DNA from: an uncultured Clostridia bacterium | GTDB lineage: Bacteria; Bacillota; Clostridia; Oscillospirales; Acutalibacteraceae | Length of the DNA: 58,898 bases | Direction of reading: 5' to 3' | Assembly: GCA_947630835.1 (NCBI GenBank) | Contig: CANRIZ010000017.1 | Span: 1 to 58,898, forward strand | In this document: positions 1 through 8,946 of the stretch, one piece after another | Numbering within the stretch: the first letter of the stretch is position 1 | How the letters are laid out: each line of letters starts with the position of its first letter | Made by a program: the position numbers and the translations under genes | Notes under the pieces: generated by a model | Seen by the model: only the letters and a program-made list of their open reading frames with translations | Told to the model about the DNA's origin: nothing | Databases searched by the model: none

Positions 1-768
1 TCTCCTGCCGAGTGGATCACCATTCACCGCAGATTGTTCGAGGGCGTATTTGACCACGCCGGACAAATCCGAAAATACAACATTTCCAAAAAGGAATGGG
101 TACTGAATGGCGAATCGGTTATCTACGCCGATTTTAACAGCATAAAAGATACCTTGGATTATGATTTTGCCACTGAAAAACAGTTCTCCTATGAGGGATT
201 GTCGGTGGAAGCATCGGTAAAACACCTTGCAAAATTTGCATCGGATATTTGGCAGATTCACCCCTTCGGCGAGGGCAACACAAGAGCCACCGCCGTGTTT
301 ATGATTCAGTATATGAAAACCTTCGGGTTCCGTGTCAACAACGATGCGTTCCGTGAAAACTCTTGGTATTTCCGCAACGCTTTGGTTCGTGCAAACTACA
401 ACGATCTGCAAAAGGGGATCCATTCCACCACAAAGTTTTTGGAATTGTTTTTCACAAATCTCCTGCTCGGTACCAACTACGAATTAAAGAATCGCTATAT
501 GCACGTCGATTTTGCGGATGAAACTGCCTCCCAAAGTATCAACGCTAGAGTTCCAAAGTATCAATTTGATACTTTAGACTGTTCTTTGGAAGAACTTGCA
601 GTTTTAGAATTGGTTGCAAAGAACCCGACGATAAAGCAACAACAGCTTGTAGAAGCAACCGGAAAATCAATCGCAACGATCAAACGAATTATGAAATCGC
701 TACAGGATAAAAATTATATCCGCCGTGAAAGCGGCAAACGCTACGGTAAGTGGGAAATTTTGGTTTAA
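1..768 (+). CDS. Fic family protein, 5'-truncated by the window edge
   Basis: The reading frame is open from the first base, so the gene starts left of the window; 255 residues are visible. The Fic signature HPFGEGNTRAT begins at visible residue 87 (base 259). It contains the catalytic His and the phosphate-binding GN-x-R of the HPFx(D/E)GN(G/K)R family that usually transfers AMP or another nucleotide moiety to target proteins. The C-terminal 60 residues look like a winged helix (QQQLVEATGKS then KRIMKSLQDKNYI), as in DUF4172/Fic-HTH proteins that bind DNA or autoregulate. It lies 24 bp upstream of a type III restriction gene on the same strand, so co-transcription is plausible. Any inhibitory helix would be upstream of the window or is not recognisable. 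The family call is firm; target and role are unknown. Confidence 0.88.
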   Translation, partial: SPAEWITIHRRLFEGVFDHAGQIRKYNISKKEWVLNGESVIYADFNSIKDTLDYDFATEKQFSYEGLSVEASVKHLAKFASDIWQIHPFGEGNTRATAVFMIQYMKTFGFRVNNDAFRENSWYFRNALVRANYNDLQKGIHSTTKFLELFFTNLLLGTNYELKNRYMHVDFADETASQSINARVPKYQFDTLDCSLEELAVLELVAKNPTIKQQQLVEATGKSIATIKRIMKSLQDKNYIRRESGKRYGKWEILV

Positions 769-792
769 AGCATCGATTTCTGGAGGGAAAAT

Positions 793-3663
793 ATGTTCTA
801 TAAAATGATAGAAAACAAGTGCAGAGAGTGGTATGCTTCTGAGCAATGCACTGTTCGTAATTTAATTGAATATATAGAGAAAACCGGACAAATGCGGGAC
901 GCACAGATTGAAGCAATCAAGGTTTATCTGTTTCTTAAAATCGCCTGTGAGTGCAGGCCGTTAGAATACCTTTTTCTAAACGGTCGGTTCAACTCTCTTG
1001 ATTTAAACGATATAGAGTTATCAACGGCAGCCCGTGAATACTTGGAAAAAAATCCGTCAGCGGCCGCACTGTTTGAATATTCCCGATTAACAAACGATAA
1101 GGGCGAACAGGTTTCAGAAAAGCTTGAAAATCAAATCAAAAAAGATCCGTCAAGTATTGACTGCGAAAGCTTTTTTCATAACGCTTTTTATGGCGTTTCT
1201 TATACGGATTATCTGTTCAGCCTGCCAATGGGTGCCGGTAAAACATATTTAATGGCGGCGTTTATCTATCTTGATTTGTATTTTGCACTAATCGAGCCGA
1301 CAAATCCCATATTTGCACATAATTTTATTATCTTTGCGCCGTCAGGACTAAAATCCTCGGTTGTGCCAAGCCTCAAAACGATACAGAATTTTAATCCGGC
1401 TTGGATTATTCCCGAACCAGCGGCAACAAAAATTAAGCGTTTGATTTCATTTGAGGTACTTGATCAGGGAAAAACCGCTAACAAATCTAATAAAACAAAA
1501 AACCCGAATGTTCAAAAGATTGCAAATCATCAGCCGCTTTCCGAACTTTTCGGGCTTGTTGCCGTTACAAATGCAGAAAAAGTCATACTTGACCGTATTA
1601 AGGAAAAAAACGGTCAAATCAGTCTGTTTGAGGAAAGCGATGATGAAAAGGACAAACAGGCAAATGAACTCCGAAATCTGATCGGCAAACTGCCGTCGCT
1701 TTCAATCTTTATTGATGAGGTACACCACGCCGTCAGCGATGAAATTAAACTGCGTGCTGTTGTTACAAAATGGGCGCAAAATAAAACCGTTAACTCAGTA
1801 ATAGGCTTTTCGGGCACACCTTATCTTGAAAAGGCCGAAAAATTCAGGGTTGTCGATTCCCTTTCCGTAGGGACGGCGGAAATTACAAATATTGTATATT
1901 ACTATCCATTAATTAACGGCGTGGGTAACTTCTTAAAGCGTCCGGTAGTTAAAATTGCGGATATTGCCGACAGCAGTTTGATTATTGAAAAAGGCGTCCG
2001 TGAATTTCTCAATACATACAAAGATACGATTTATGCAGACGGTTCGACCGCTAAGCTCGGCATTTATTGCGGCACGATTGAAAAATTAGAAGAAGTTGTC
2101 TATCCTTTGGTATCCCGTATTGTTTCGGAATACGGACTTGAAACAGATGTAATACTGAAATTTCACAAAGGCAATAAGCAATATAAAATGCCTGCCGACA
2201 GCCAAATGCAGTTTGATATTTTGGATAAATCTATTTCAAAGATACGCATAGTACTGCTCGTGCAAATCGGCAAAGAGGGCTGGGACTGCCGCAGTCTGAC
2301 GGGCATTATACTTTCCCAAGAGGGCGACTGCCCGACAAATATGGTACTGCAGACATCCTGCCGCTGTCTGCGACAGATAGTGAAGAACAGCCCCGAAACA
2401 GCGCTGATTTATCTCAACGAAAGTAACGCCGGCAAGCTGAATATGCAGCTTGAACAGCAACATCACATTACTCTAAAAGAATTTTCATCTGCCGACAACA
2501 GCAAACCGTCGTTAAAGCGTTATAACCGCACGACGTATTTAAAGCTGCCGAAGGTCGAGTTTTACCAGCTCAAAATCAATTATGATACCCTTACGATCGA
2601 AAAAGCCGATCCGGCAAGCAATATTGCGGTTTCGGCCGACGGTACACGCCTTGCAGTCAGTATAATCAAAACTACCGACCTATCTATGGACGAGAGCAAA
2701 ACAACGATAAGCGTTGACGACTCGGAATACGGGACCGAACCTACGACCTTCCTTTCTTGGGTTTACGGAATTACAAAGGGCGGCTTTCTAACACTTACGG
2801 TTGCAGAGCTAATGAAATTTGAAAAATCTCTCAAAGACATTTATAATACAATCACCTATAAGAAAGACGGGGTTTTCTATTTCAGCTCAAAATATGACCG
2901 AAAGCAGGTTGAGGCCAATATTCGCAAAGCCTTCTGTGATAAGCTTGACTTTAAAACGACAGAAGAGCTTATACCTGAAGCGGCAAGTCTTTTGAATATC
3001 AAAAATTTCACTGACAAAATTCTTACCGACAGACCGCAGGATTACTACCCGGATCAGGTTATTACAGATAAAATCATATTGGACGACGAGGGCAAACTGA
3101 AAATTGACCCTAAAACAGAAAATGCCATTCGGCTGCTGGAAGAAGCCGGAAACATAACGATAGCCGAAACACTGCGGGCACAGAGTACTTCACACAAGAA
3201 TAAAGACCGTTCGTTCCATTATCTGCCCTACAGAACCGATAGTGGCTTTGAACAGACTTTCTTAAAGGAAGTGCTATCTTTTGAGGAGATTGAAAAGCTC
3301 GGCTTAGAGGTCTACTACAACGGTGACCGTGCTATGACTGAATTCAAAATTAAATGTTATAAGCAGAACGGAGAAAAATGGAAATACATAGGCATTTATA
3401 CTCCTGACTTTTTGATTATTAAGCGCAAAGGCGACAAGATACACAAAGTGATAATCGTCGAAACAAAGGGCGGTATATATGCAAACGACCCGACCTTTAA
3501 AGATAAAAAGACCTTCATGGAATCGGAGTTTTCAAAACAAAATAACAAAGCTTTCGGCTATGAGCGCTTTGACTATTTATATTTGGAAGATAAGCTGTCG
3601 GAGAAAGAACGAATTTTATTGACACAAAAGAAAATCAAAGAATTTTTCAAGGAGGAACATTAA
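793..3663 (+). CDS. res: Type III restriction enzyme, Res (helicase-endonuclease) subunit
   Basis: A 956-aa SF2 helicase-nuclease that would translocate on DNA and cleave when two recognition sites meet, working with the Mod subunit. Visible motifs are Walker A MGAGKT (residues 146-151), the DEVH box (D308), the SAT-like motif GFSGTP, and a helicase C-domain with GKEGWDC and QTSCRCLRQ. A C-terminal PD-(D/E)XK nuclease core has P871-D872 followed by E890-x-K892. The length is typical of type III Res. The ATG at 793 follows GGAGGG (782-787). The stop overlaps the next ATG by one base (TAATG), so the genes are translationally coupled. The order res before mod is opposite to the classic mod-res arrangement. 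No truncation or missing motif was seen, so the subunit is probably active. Confidence 0.93.
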   Translation: MFYKMIENKCREWYASEQCTVRNLIEYIEKTGQMRDAQIEAIKVYLFLKIACECRPLEYLFLNGRFNSLDLNDIELSTAAREYLEKNPSAAALFEYSRLTNDKGEQVSEKLENQIKKDPSSIDCESFFHNAFYGVSYTDYLFSLPMGAGKTYLMAAFIYLDLYFALIEPTNPIFAHNFIIFAPSGLKSSVVPSLKTIQNFNPAWIIPEPAATKIKRLISFEVLDQGKTANKSNKTKNPNVQKIANHQPLSELFGLVAVTNAEKVILDRIKEKNGQISLFEESDDEKDKQANELRNLIGKLPSLSIFIDEVHHAVSDEIKLRAVVTKWAQNKTVNSVIGFSGTPYLEKAEKFRVVDSLSVGTAEITNIVYYYPLINGVGNFLKRPVVKIADIADSSLIIEKGVREFLNTYKDTIYADGSTAKLGIYCGTIEKLEEVVYPLVSRIVSEYGLETDVILKFHKGNKQYKMPADSQMQFDILDKSISKIRIVLLVQIGKEGWDCRSLTGIILSQEGDCPTNMVLQTSCRCLRQIVKNSPETALIYLNESNAGKLNMQLEQQHHITLKEFSSADNSKPSLKRYNRTTYLKLPKVEFYQLKINYDTLTIEKADPASNIAVSADGTRLAVSIIKTTDLSMDESKTTISVDDSEYGTEPTTFLSWVYGITKGGFLTLTVAELMKFEKSLKDIYNTITYKKDGVFYFSSKYDRKQVEANIRKAFCDKLDFKTTEELIPEAASLLNIKNFTDKILTDRPQDYYPDQVITDKIILDDEGKLKIDPKTENAIRLLEEAGNITIAETLRAQSTSHKNKDRSFHYLPYRTDSGFEQTFLKEVLSFEEIEKLGLEVYYNGDRAMTEFKIKCYKQNGEKWKYIGIYTPDFLIIKRKGDKIHKVIIVETKGGIYANDPTFKDKKTFMESEFSKQNNKAFGYERFDYLYLEDKLSEKERILLTQKKIKEFFKEEH

Positions 3664-3863
3664 TGAATGAAATTCGACCGTCATTTGGAATTGAATTTGA
3701 CGATAAATATATAGAGGCAAAAAAAGAGCTGTTTAAATGTTATGAGGCTTTTATAAAACTGACAGATGCGCAGAAACAACAACTTGCAATAGAGTTTTTA
3801 AAGTCAGTGGGTATGGCTGATGCGGTTGAGAAGTTTATGAGATATATGAATAATGGAGGGTGA
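3663..3863 (+). CDS. Small conserved-looking protein between res and mod
   Basis: A 66-aa acidic, helix-prone protein of unrecognised family. Its ATG shares one base with the res stop codon, and a strong GGAGG sits in the last codons of res. Its stop (3861-3863) falls between the ribosome binding site (3855-3860) and start (3869) of mod, so it is tightly built into the operon. The sequence is mostly two amphipathic helices ([13 protein letters not shown] and [13 protein letters not shown]) with no zinc motif or signal peptide. It could be a small accessory or specificity subunit of the type III complex, or a regulator; no function can be read from sequence alone. Operon position and Shine-Dalgarno signals make it a convincing gene. 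Confidence 0.7.
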   Translation: MNEIRPSFGIEFDDKYIEAKKELFKCYEAFIKLTDAQKQQLAIEFLKSVGMADAVEKFMRYMNNGG

Positions 3864-3868
3864 TTCTA

Positions 3869-5719
3869 ATGCCGATTAAATATGTGCCGTTCATCCCCGA
3901 ACCCATTGAGGGACAGGCTGTGCTGGGGAACTTTAACAGAATCCTGAAATATAAAGGTGCCGATGACGTTTCCATGACCCTCCGGCGCGGGATGCCCCTT
4001 TATGAAATGGAAAAGCAGGAGACCGTGGGCGAAAACGCAGACGGTAATATGGTAATTCGGGGCGAATGTGTTTCTGCCTGTGCATACCTGAAAGAAAAAG
4101 GTATTCAGGTGGATCTTGTGTATATCGACCCACCCTTTGCCAGCGGTGCAGATTACGCCAAGAAGGTCTATATTCGCCGCAACCCGAAAGTTGCGGAAGC
4201 GATCGCGCAGGCTGAGCAGGAGCTTGACATTGACGAACTGAAAGCCTTTGAAGAAAAAATGTACGGCGACGTTTGGGACAAGGAAAAGTACCTGAACTGG
4301 ATGTACGAAAATCTCATGGCGATCAAAAGTATTATGAGCGAAACGGCGTCGATTTATGTCCATTTGGATTGGCATATCGGGCACTATGTAAAAATCCTGA
4401 TGGACGAGGTGTTTGGGGAGGACAATTTCAGAAATGAGATTATTTGGGCTTATAGAAGATGGAGTGCTCGATCTTCAATTTTTCAGAATTCACATGATGT
4501 CATTTACTGGTATACAAAAAATGAAGAGTACAACTGGAATCAGACATATGAAAAATATGCAGATAACGGTGCACATTTTACCGAAAAAGATGAAAATGGA
4601 GAATACAGATGGCAGTACCTTAACGGCAAAAAATACAAATTATATAAAAAGGACGGAACACGCACAAAAGACTGGTGGGATGATATTCCATATATTAATT
4701 CAATGGCAAATGAGCGCATTGATTATGCCACTCAAAAGCCTGAAGCACTTCTTGAGCGTATCATCAAAGCATCTTCCAACGAAGGAATGCTCGTTGCCGA
4801 CTTTTTCGGCGGCAGCGGTGTTACAGCGGCAGTGGCATCAAAACTCGGACAGCGCTTCATTCACTGTGATATCGGATTGAATTCCATACAAACCACCCGC
4901 GACCGCCTAAAAGCGAACGGCGCAGAGTTTGACGTGCTGGAAATTAAAGACGGCGTGCAGCTTTACCGCAACCCGGTACAGACAATGGACAAGATCAAGT
5001 CACTGATACCGGGGCTTAAAAATGAGGATTCTCTCGATTCCTTCTGGGAGGGCGCCGTTTCCGACAGCAAGCTGGGAACCGTCCCCGTCTATGTCCCGAA
5101 CTTGGCGGACAGTTCTTCAAAACTGCTCGACAAGGTAATGATGAATCGCATTATTCATCAGGCTATCCCCGAGCTTGACGGCAATATTAAAAAAGTTATT
5201 GTCTACTACATAGATATTACGGACAAAGACGAAATCTTGCAATTTATAGATGAAGATGACAGCACAACGGTCGAAATTGAACTGCGTGACCTGAAAACCG
5301 TTCTTGACGATGTGATAATCGGCGATTATGCGGAATTTCATACAGAGGAATGTCACGACGACCTGTTCGGCGGATACGCTGTTGTCATTGATAAATTTAT
5401 GAGCGACCGTGTGATTTCAAAGATAGATGAGTTCAATCAAAAAGCATTTCTTAATTCTTCGGCAAAGAAGCCGTATAAGCCTATTGAAATCAGTAAGGAC
5501 GGCTTGGAGCTTATTGAGTTTTTGAGCGTTGACTGCACCGCCGCCGAGGGTGAGTGGCACTCCGACAGCGAAATTAAGATTGACAAAAACGGCTATGTGA
5601 TCGCTAACGGCACGAAAACAAAAAAATTTTGGAACGAACAAATTCGCTGTGACAAAAAGCCGCTTCGCCTCAAAATCCGTAACATCTGCGGCGACGAAAC
5701 GGTGTGGGCGGTTATGTGA
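3869..5719 (+). CDS. mod: Type III DNA methyltransferase, Mod subunit (adenine-N6, beta-class order)
   Basis: Modification and specificity subunit (616 aa) that would methylate adenine in the recognition site and guide Res. The catalytic motif IV is DPPF (87-90), a variant of DPPY. The S-adenosylmethionine-binding motif DFFGGSG follows at about residues 311-317, giving the beta-class order IV then I. The central part between them (roughly bases 4430-4760, including [16 protein letters not shown]) should hold the target recognition domain and is visibly more AT-rich than the flanks. The C-terminal 200 residues may contact Res. The ATG at 3869 was chosen because GGAGGG lies 8 bases before it; an upstream GTG at 3860 lies inside that site. 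The preceding small gene overlaps this leader. Family call firm; sequence specificity cannot be read. Confidence 0.92.
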   Translation: MPIKYVPFIPEPIEGQAVLGNFNRILKYKGADDVSMTLRRGMPLYEMEKQETVGENADGNMVIRGECVSACAYLKEKGIQVDLVYIDPPFASGADYAKKVYIRRNPKVAEAIAQAEQELDIDELKAFEEKMYGDVWDKEKYLNWMYENLMAIKSIMSETASIYVHLDWHIGHYVKILMDEVFGEDNFRNEIIWAYRRWSARSSIFQNSHDVIYWYTKNEEYNWNQTYEKYADNGAHFTEKDENGEYRWQYLNGKKYKLYKKDGTRTKDWWDDIPYINSMANERIDYATQKPEALLERIIKASSNEGMLVADFFGGSGVTAAVASKLGQRFIHCDIGLNSIQTTRDRLKANGAEFDVLEIKDGVQLYRNPVQTMDKIKSLIPGLKNEDSLDSFWEGAVSDSKLGTVPVYVPNLADSSSKLLDKVMMNRIIHQAIPELDGNIKKVIVYYIDITDKDEILQFIDEDDSTTVEIELRDLKTVLDDVIIGDYAEFHTEECHDDLFGGYAVVIDKFMSDRVISKIDEFNQKAFLNSSAKKPYKPIEISKDGLELIEFLSVDCTAAEGEWHSDSEIKIDKNGYVIANGTKTKKFWNEQIRCDKKPLRLKIRNICGDETVWAVM

Positions 5720-6046
5720 AAATCATAGTATTTTTTGAATAATAACCGTTAGTTTGCAATTCATAACTCTGGAACCACGATGGATAACCTAATACATAGT
5801 AGCATATTGTATTGCACCTGTTTCTGGCATTACCCAAACATATATTTGAAGTTGATCGCATTGAAAAACGCAAAGAAACAAGCAAGTATATTGTTTGTTT
5901 CAAGCCTAATACAACAAAAAATCAATAAATTAGTCTTTGAAGGAAAAACGGACATTTCCTCAAGTTCCTTACTATTTTTCTTATGATAATCTCAAATGCA
6001 GAAGCATTAGATGTACTGTGAAAACTGATTCTTAAGGAGAGATAAT
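5720..6046. other. Intergenic stretch without a recognisable gene
   Basis: The 327 bases between mod and the helicase gene are AT-rich. They contain only short open frames without ribosome binding sites, and no clear hairpin terminator for mod. The last 20 bases hold AAGGAG in front of the helicase start. This junction marks the change from moderate-GC type III genes to markedly AT-rich DNA, so it may be a seam between separately acquired modules. Confidence 0.5.
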
Positions 6047-8860
6047 ATGACACATCAGTGGACTGATAATCAACGAGAAGCAATTGAAACTATTGGCCAA
6101 AATATGCGAATAGTTGCATGCGCTGGTTCAGGCAAAACTACAACTATGGTTGAACATATTCTTTATTTGTTAAATCAACCAGATGTTGAACCAGAAAATA
6201 TTGTGGCAATTACATATACAGAAAAAGCAGCAGCTTCACTTAAGCAAAAGATATTCGAAGCGTACGAAAAACAGCATAATACTCTTGAAGGACTTGCAAA
6301 TATGTACATTGGAACTATACACGGTTTTTGCCTTTATATGTTGCAAGAATTTTCTGATGAATATAAAACATTTGAGACCTTAAATGATGTTCAGACTAAA
6401 TTATTCATTAAACGGCACCGTAGAGACAACGGCATTTATGATGTGATGTATCATTCGGTGAAGAGCTCAAATACTTATCCTCTCTATAATGATAATAGTA
6501 GTGCAGATAAAAAAGCAAATGCAATTAACGCATATAAAGCGTTCCTTGATATTGGAAGAGAGTATAGTATTGAAAAGCTTGATAAATCGCTACAAAATCA
6601 TATCGAAAAATATGAGAAAACATTAATAACCCATAAGTATTTCGATTTTACTTCTATAATTTCAACTACTCTTACTAAACTCAATTCTGGTGTCTTCGAT
6701 AATTTTATATCAGGAAAAATTAAATATTTAATAGTAGATGAATATCAAGATGTCAATGCAGCACAAGAAAGAATCATAAAACACTTTTCGGAACAAGGTA
6801 CATATATCTGCGTTGTCGGTGATGACGATCAAACTATTTATCAATGGCGTGGTAGTAATTTATGCTTTATTAAAAATTTTGCTGATTCGTACCATAATGT
6901 TAAAAAAATTGATTTGGATATTAATTTTAGAAGCAGTAAAGGGATCACCGAAATTTCAAAACAAGTTATTGACCAAAACAATAATCGTCTACGTAAGGAA
7001 ATGAAAAGCAAAGAAAATCAGAGTTATGACCAAGGTGATATTATTACTTACGAATTTGATGATCGTGTTTCTGAGGTTAACTTTATTATAAATAAAATCA
7101 AGCAACTAATAGGATGCAAGTACATCCGAAAAGGTCAAGAGTTTAAATTGGATTTAGATGATATGGTTATCTTAGTTAGTTCGGTCAAAAAAATACCAGA
7201 ATTAATTTCGGGCTTGGAATCAAATAATATTAATTTTATTGTTGAGGGAACAAAAAATTTATTTGACTCTGAGGAAATTGTAATTCTGTGTGATACACTT
7301 TCTTTGATTTTCCCGCAAATAGTTTTTGAATATGGTTCCCCAAACAAAGAGAAGACTGTTAACAATATTAAAGCTACAGACATTCCCGATGCTTTAATTG
7401 AGCGATGGGGAAAATATACTCATATTGATAAAAGCGATATCAGGACCCATCTTGAAACATTTGTACTTTCACCTTTTAAAACGGATGATTATGAGTACAC
7501 CATACAAGGTGCAATAAAAAAGTTATTTATGGATTTACAGCTCTTCTATGTTGAGGATGAAAAAGTTCTATATAACTGGGGAAAATTCACTGAAATGATC
7601 AATGATTTTGAAAAGATCAATCTGGATATGGTCCCATCATATAGATTGAAAGCATTTGAAACGTTTTTAAGAGAGGAAGCCCCAGAAATATATCCAGAGG
7701 GATGGTTATCCCCTAACTTTAAAGCCGTAAAATGTTTAAGAATTATGACTTTTCATCAATCAAAAGGTTTGGAGTATCCTGTTGTATTTATGCCGTTTTT
7801 AACTAAACATTCTATTTTTCCTCAGCGCAATCCTGGTGGATTAAATGCTTGGGGCATTATCAACGACAATACAATCAAGCAAGAATACGAAGACAATGAC
7901 GAAAGTATTAGAAGAGTGTTTTATGTTGGGATGACTCGAAGTGAAAAATTTCTCTTCATGACTCGTTCTAACCATATATCCGAATCTGGAAAAACTAGTT
8001 ACAGAACTCCTGCTTTTCCTTTCGTGGAAGCTAAAAATTCACCTTTTAAAGAAACTCGGCTTTACTTGGAAAAAGAATATGAAAAAAGTGATAAAGCAAA
8101 ATTTTCCACTGATGAGGTCATTACTTTAAATTTTTCATTACTGAAAGACTTGTTTGATTGCCCTTATAAATTTAAAATGACTAATATTTATGGCTTTTGT
8201 TCTCCGTTGAATATTCGTATGGGTTATGGTAGGTCTATTCATAATATGCTAGATTATATACACAAAAACCATGAAAGCATAAATTATAATGATCCTTTGA
8301 TTATTGAAAGTATCGTAAAAAAATATTTACATCTTCCATACGGATCTCCGAAATTGTATGAAGCTATGACCGAAAAAGCAACAAGAAATTTAAACTCTTA
8401 CATTAGAAACAATGCTTCACGGTTCAAGTATATCAAGTTTTCCGAAAAAAGCATCAATTATAGTATTGATGAATATATGTTCATTAACGGACGAATTGAT
8501 CTTGTACGAGATGAGGTTAATCATACAATTACTCTTGTCGATTTCAAATCGAATAGCGAAGTTTTATCCAAAGACCAAATAAAGAATCAACTAATGGTTT
8601 ATGTGCTTGGATATGAAAATCTAACTGGTGAAAAAGTTGATTATATAGAGTCTTATGACTTCAACAATAGTAACCCAACAACAATTGAATTGCACGATGC
8701 CGATAGAGATATATTTGACAAACGTTTAAGAGAGTGTGAAAATACTATTAGATCAAGCGATTACAAAAAAATATTCGAATTGGATAATACCAAGGATTAC
8801 AATTTTTGCAAGAATATTAAGTGTGAGTTTTATGATTCGTGTCATCTGCACTTTAAATAA
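6047..8860 (+). CDS. UvrD/PcrA-type helicase fused to an Fe-S-type PD-(D/E)XK nuclease
   Basis: A 937-aa protein. The N-terminal 650 residues form an SF1A helicase: Walker A ACAGSGKT (24-31), motif II DEYQD (D231), motif III DDDQTIYQWRG, motif IV-like INFRSS, motif V TFHQSKGLEYPVVF and motif VI RRVFYVGMTR. The C-terminal 230 residues are a RecB/AddB-like nuclease: GYGRSIH, GRID (D818), DFKS (D832, K834) and QLMVY. One cysteine before the nuclease core (C705) and three at the end (C921-x4-C926-x5-C932) resemble the iron-sulfur staple of AddB, Dna2 and Cas4, although the first gap is usually CxxC. It would unwind and degrade DNA. AAGGAG precedes the ATG. The next gene, 86 bp on, is a DNA methyltransferase, suggesting a self/non-self system rather than housekeeping repair. 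Confidence 0.9.
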   Translation: MTHQWTDNQREAIETIGQNMRIVACAGSGKTTTMVEHILYLLNQPDVEPENIVAITYTEKAAASLKQKIFEAYEKQHNTLEGLANMYIGTIHGFCLYMLQEFSDEYKTFETLNDVQTKLFIKRHRRDNGIYDVMYHSVKSSNTYPLYNDNSSADKKANAINAYKAFLDIGREYSIEKLDKSLQNHIEKYEKTLITHKYFDFTSIISTTLTKLNSGVFDNFISGKIKYLIVDEYQDVNAAQERIIKHFSEQGTYICVVGDDDQTIYQWRGSNLCFIKNFADSYHNVKKIDLDINFRSSKGITEISKQVIDQNNNRLRKEMKSKENQSYDQGDIITYEFDDRVSEVNFIINKIKQLIGCKYIRKGQEFKLDLDDMVILVSSVKKIPELISGLESNNINFIVEGTKNLFDSEEIVILCDTLSLIFPQIVFEYGSPNKEKTVNNIKATDIPDALIERWGKYTHIDKSDIRTHLETFVLSPFKTDDYEYTIQGAIKKLFMDLQLFYVEDEKVLYNWGKFTEMINDFEKINLDMVPSYRLKAFETFLREEAPEIYPEGWLSPNFKAVKCLRIMTFHQSKGLEYPVVFMPFLTKHSIFPQRNPGGLNAWGIINDNTIKQEYEDNDESIRRVFYVGMTRSEKFLFMTRSNHISESGKTSYRTPAFPFVEAKNSPFKETRLYLEKEYEKSDKAKFSTDEVITLNFSLLKDLFDCPYKFKMTNIYGFCSPLNIRMGYGRSIHNMLDYIHKNHESINYNDPLIIESIVKKYLHLPYGSPKLYEAMTEKATRNLNSYIRNNASRFKYIKFSEKSINYSIDEYMFINGRIDLVRDEVNHTITLVDFKSNSEVLSKDQIKNQLMVYVLGYENLTGEKVDYIESYDFNNSNPTTIELHDADRDIFDKRLRECENTIRSSDYKKIFELDNTKDYNFCKNIKCEFYDSCHLHFK

Positions 8861-8946
8861 AATCATGCTTTTATATGTAGTTGCTATGTCATTTCACGCT
8901 ATTAAGTTGGTCTTGAAAAAATTTAATTATTTATAACGGTGATAAA

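Noticed and set aside
3866-4384. Minus-strand frame of 172 codons opposite mod
   Set aside because: Overlaps the start and catalytic motif of mod on the other strand and has no recognisable domain.
6047-8860. Helicase as an ordinary PcrA/UvrD or as AddA
   Set aside because: The C-terminal nuclease with four Cys and the neighbouring methyltransferase do not fit chromosomal pcrA, and no addB partner follows.
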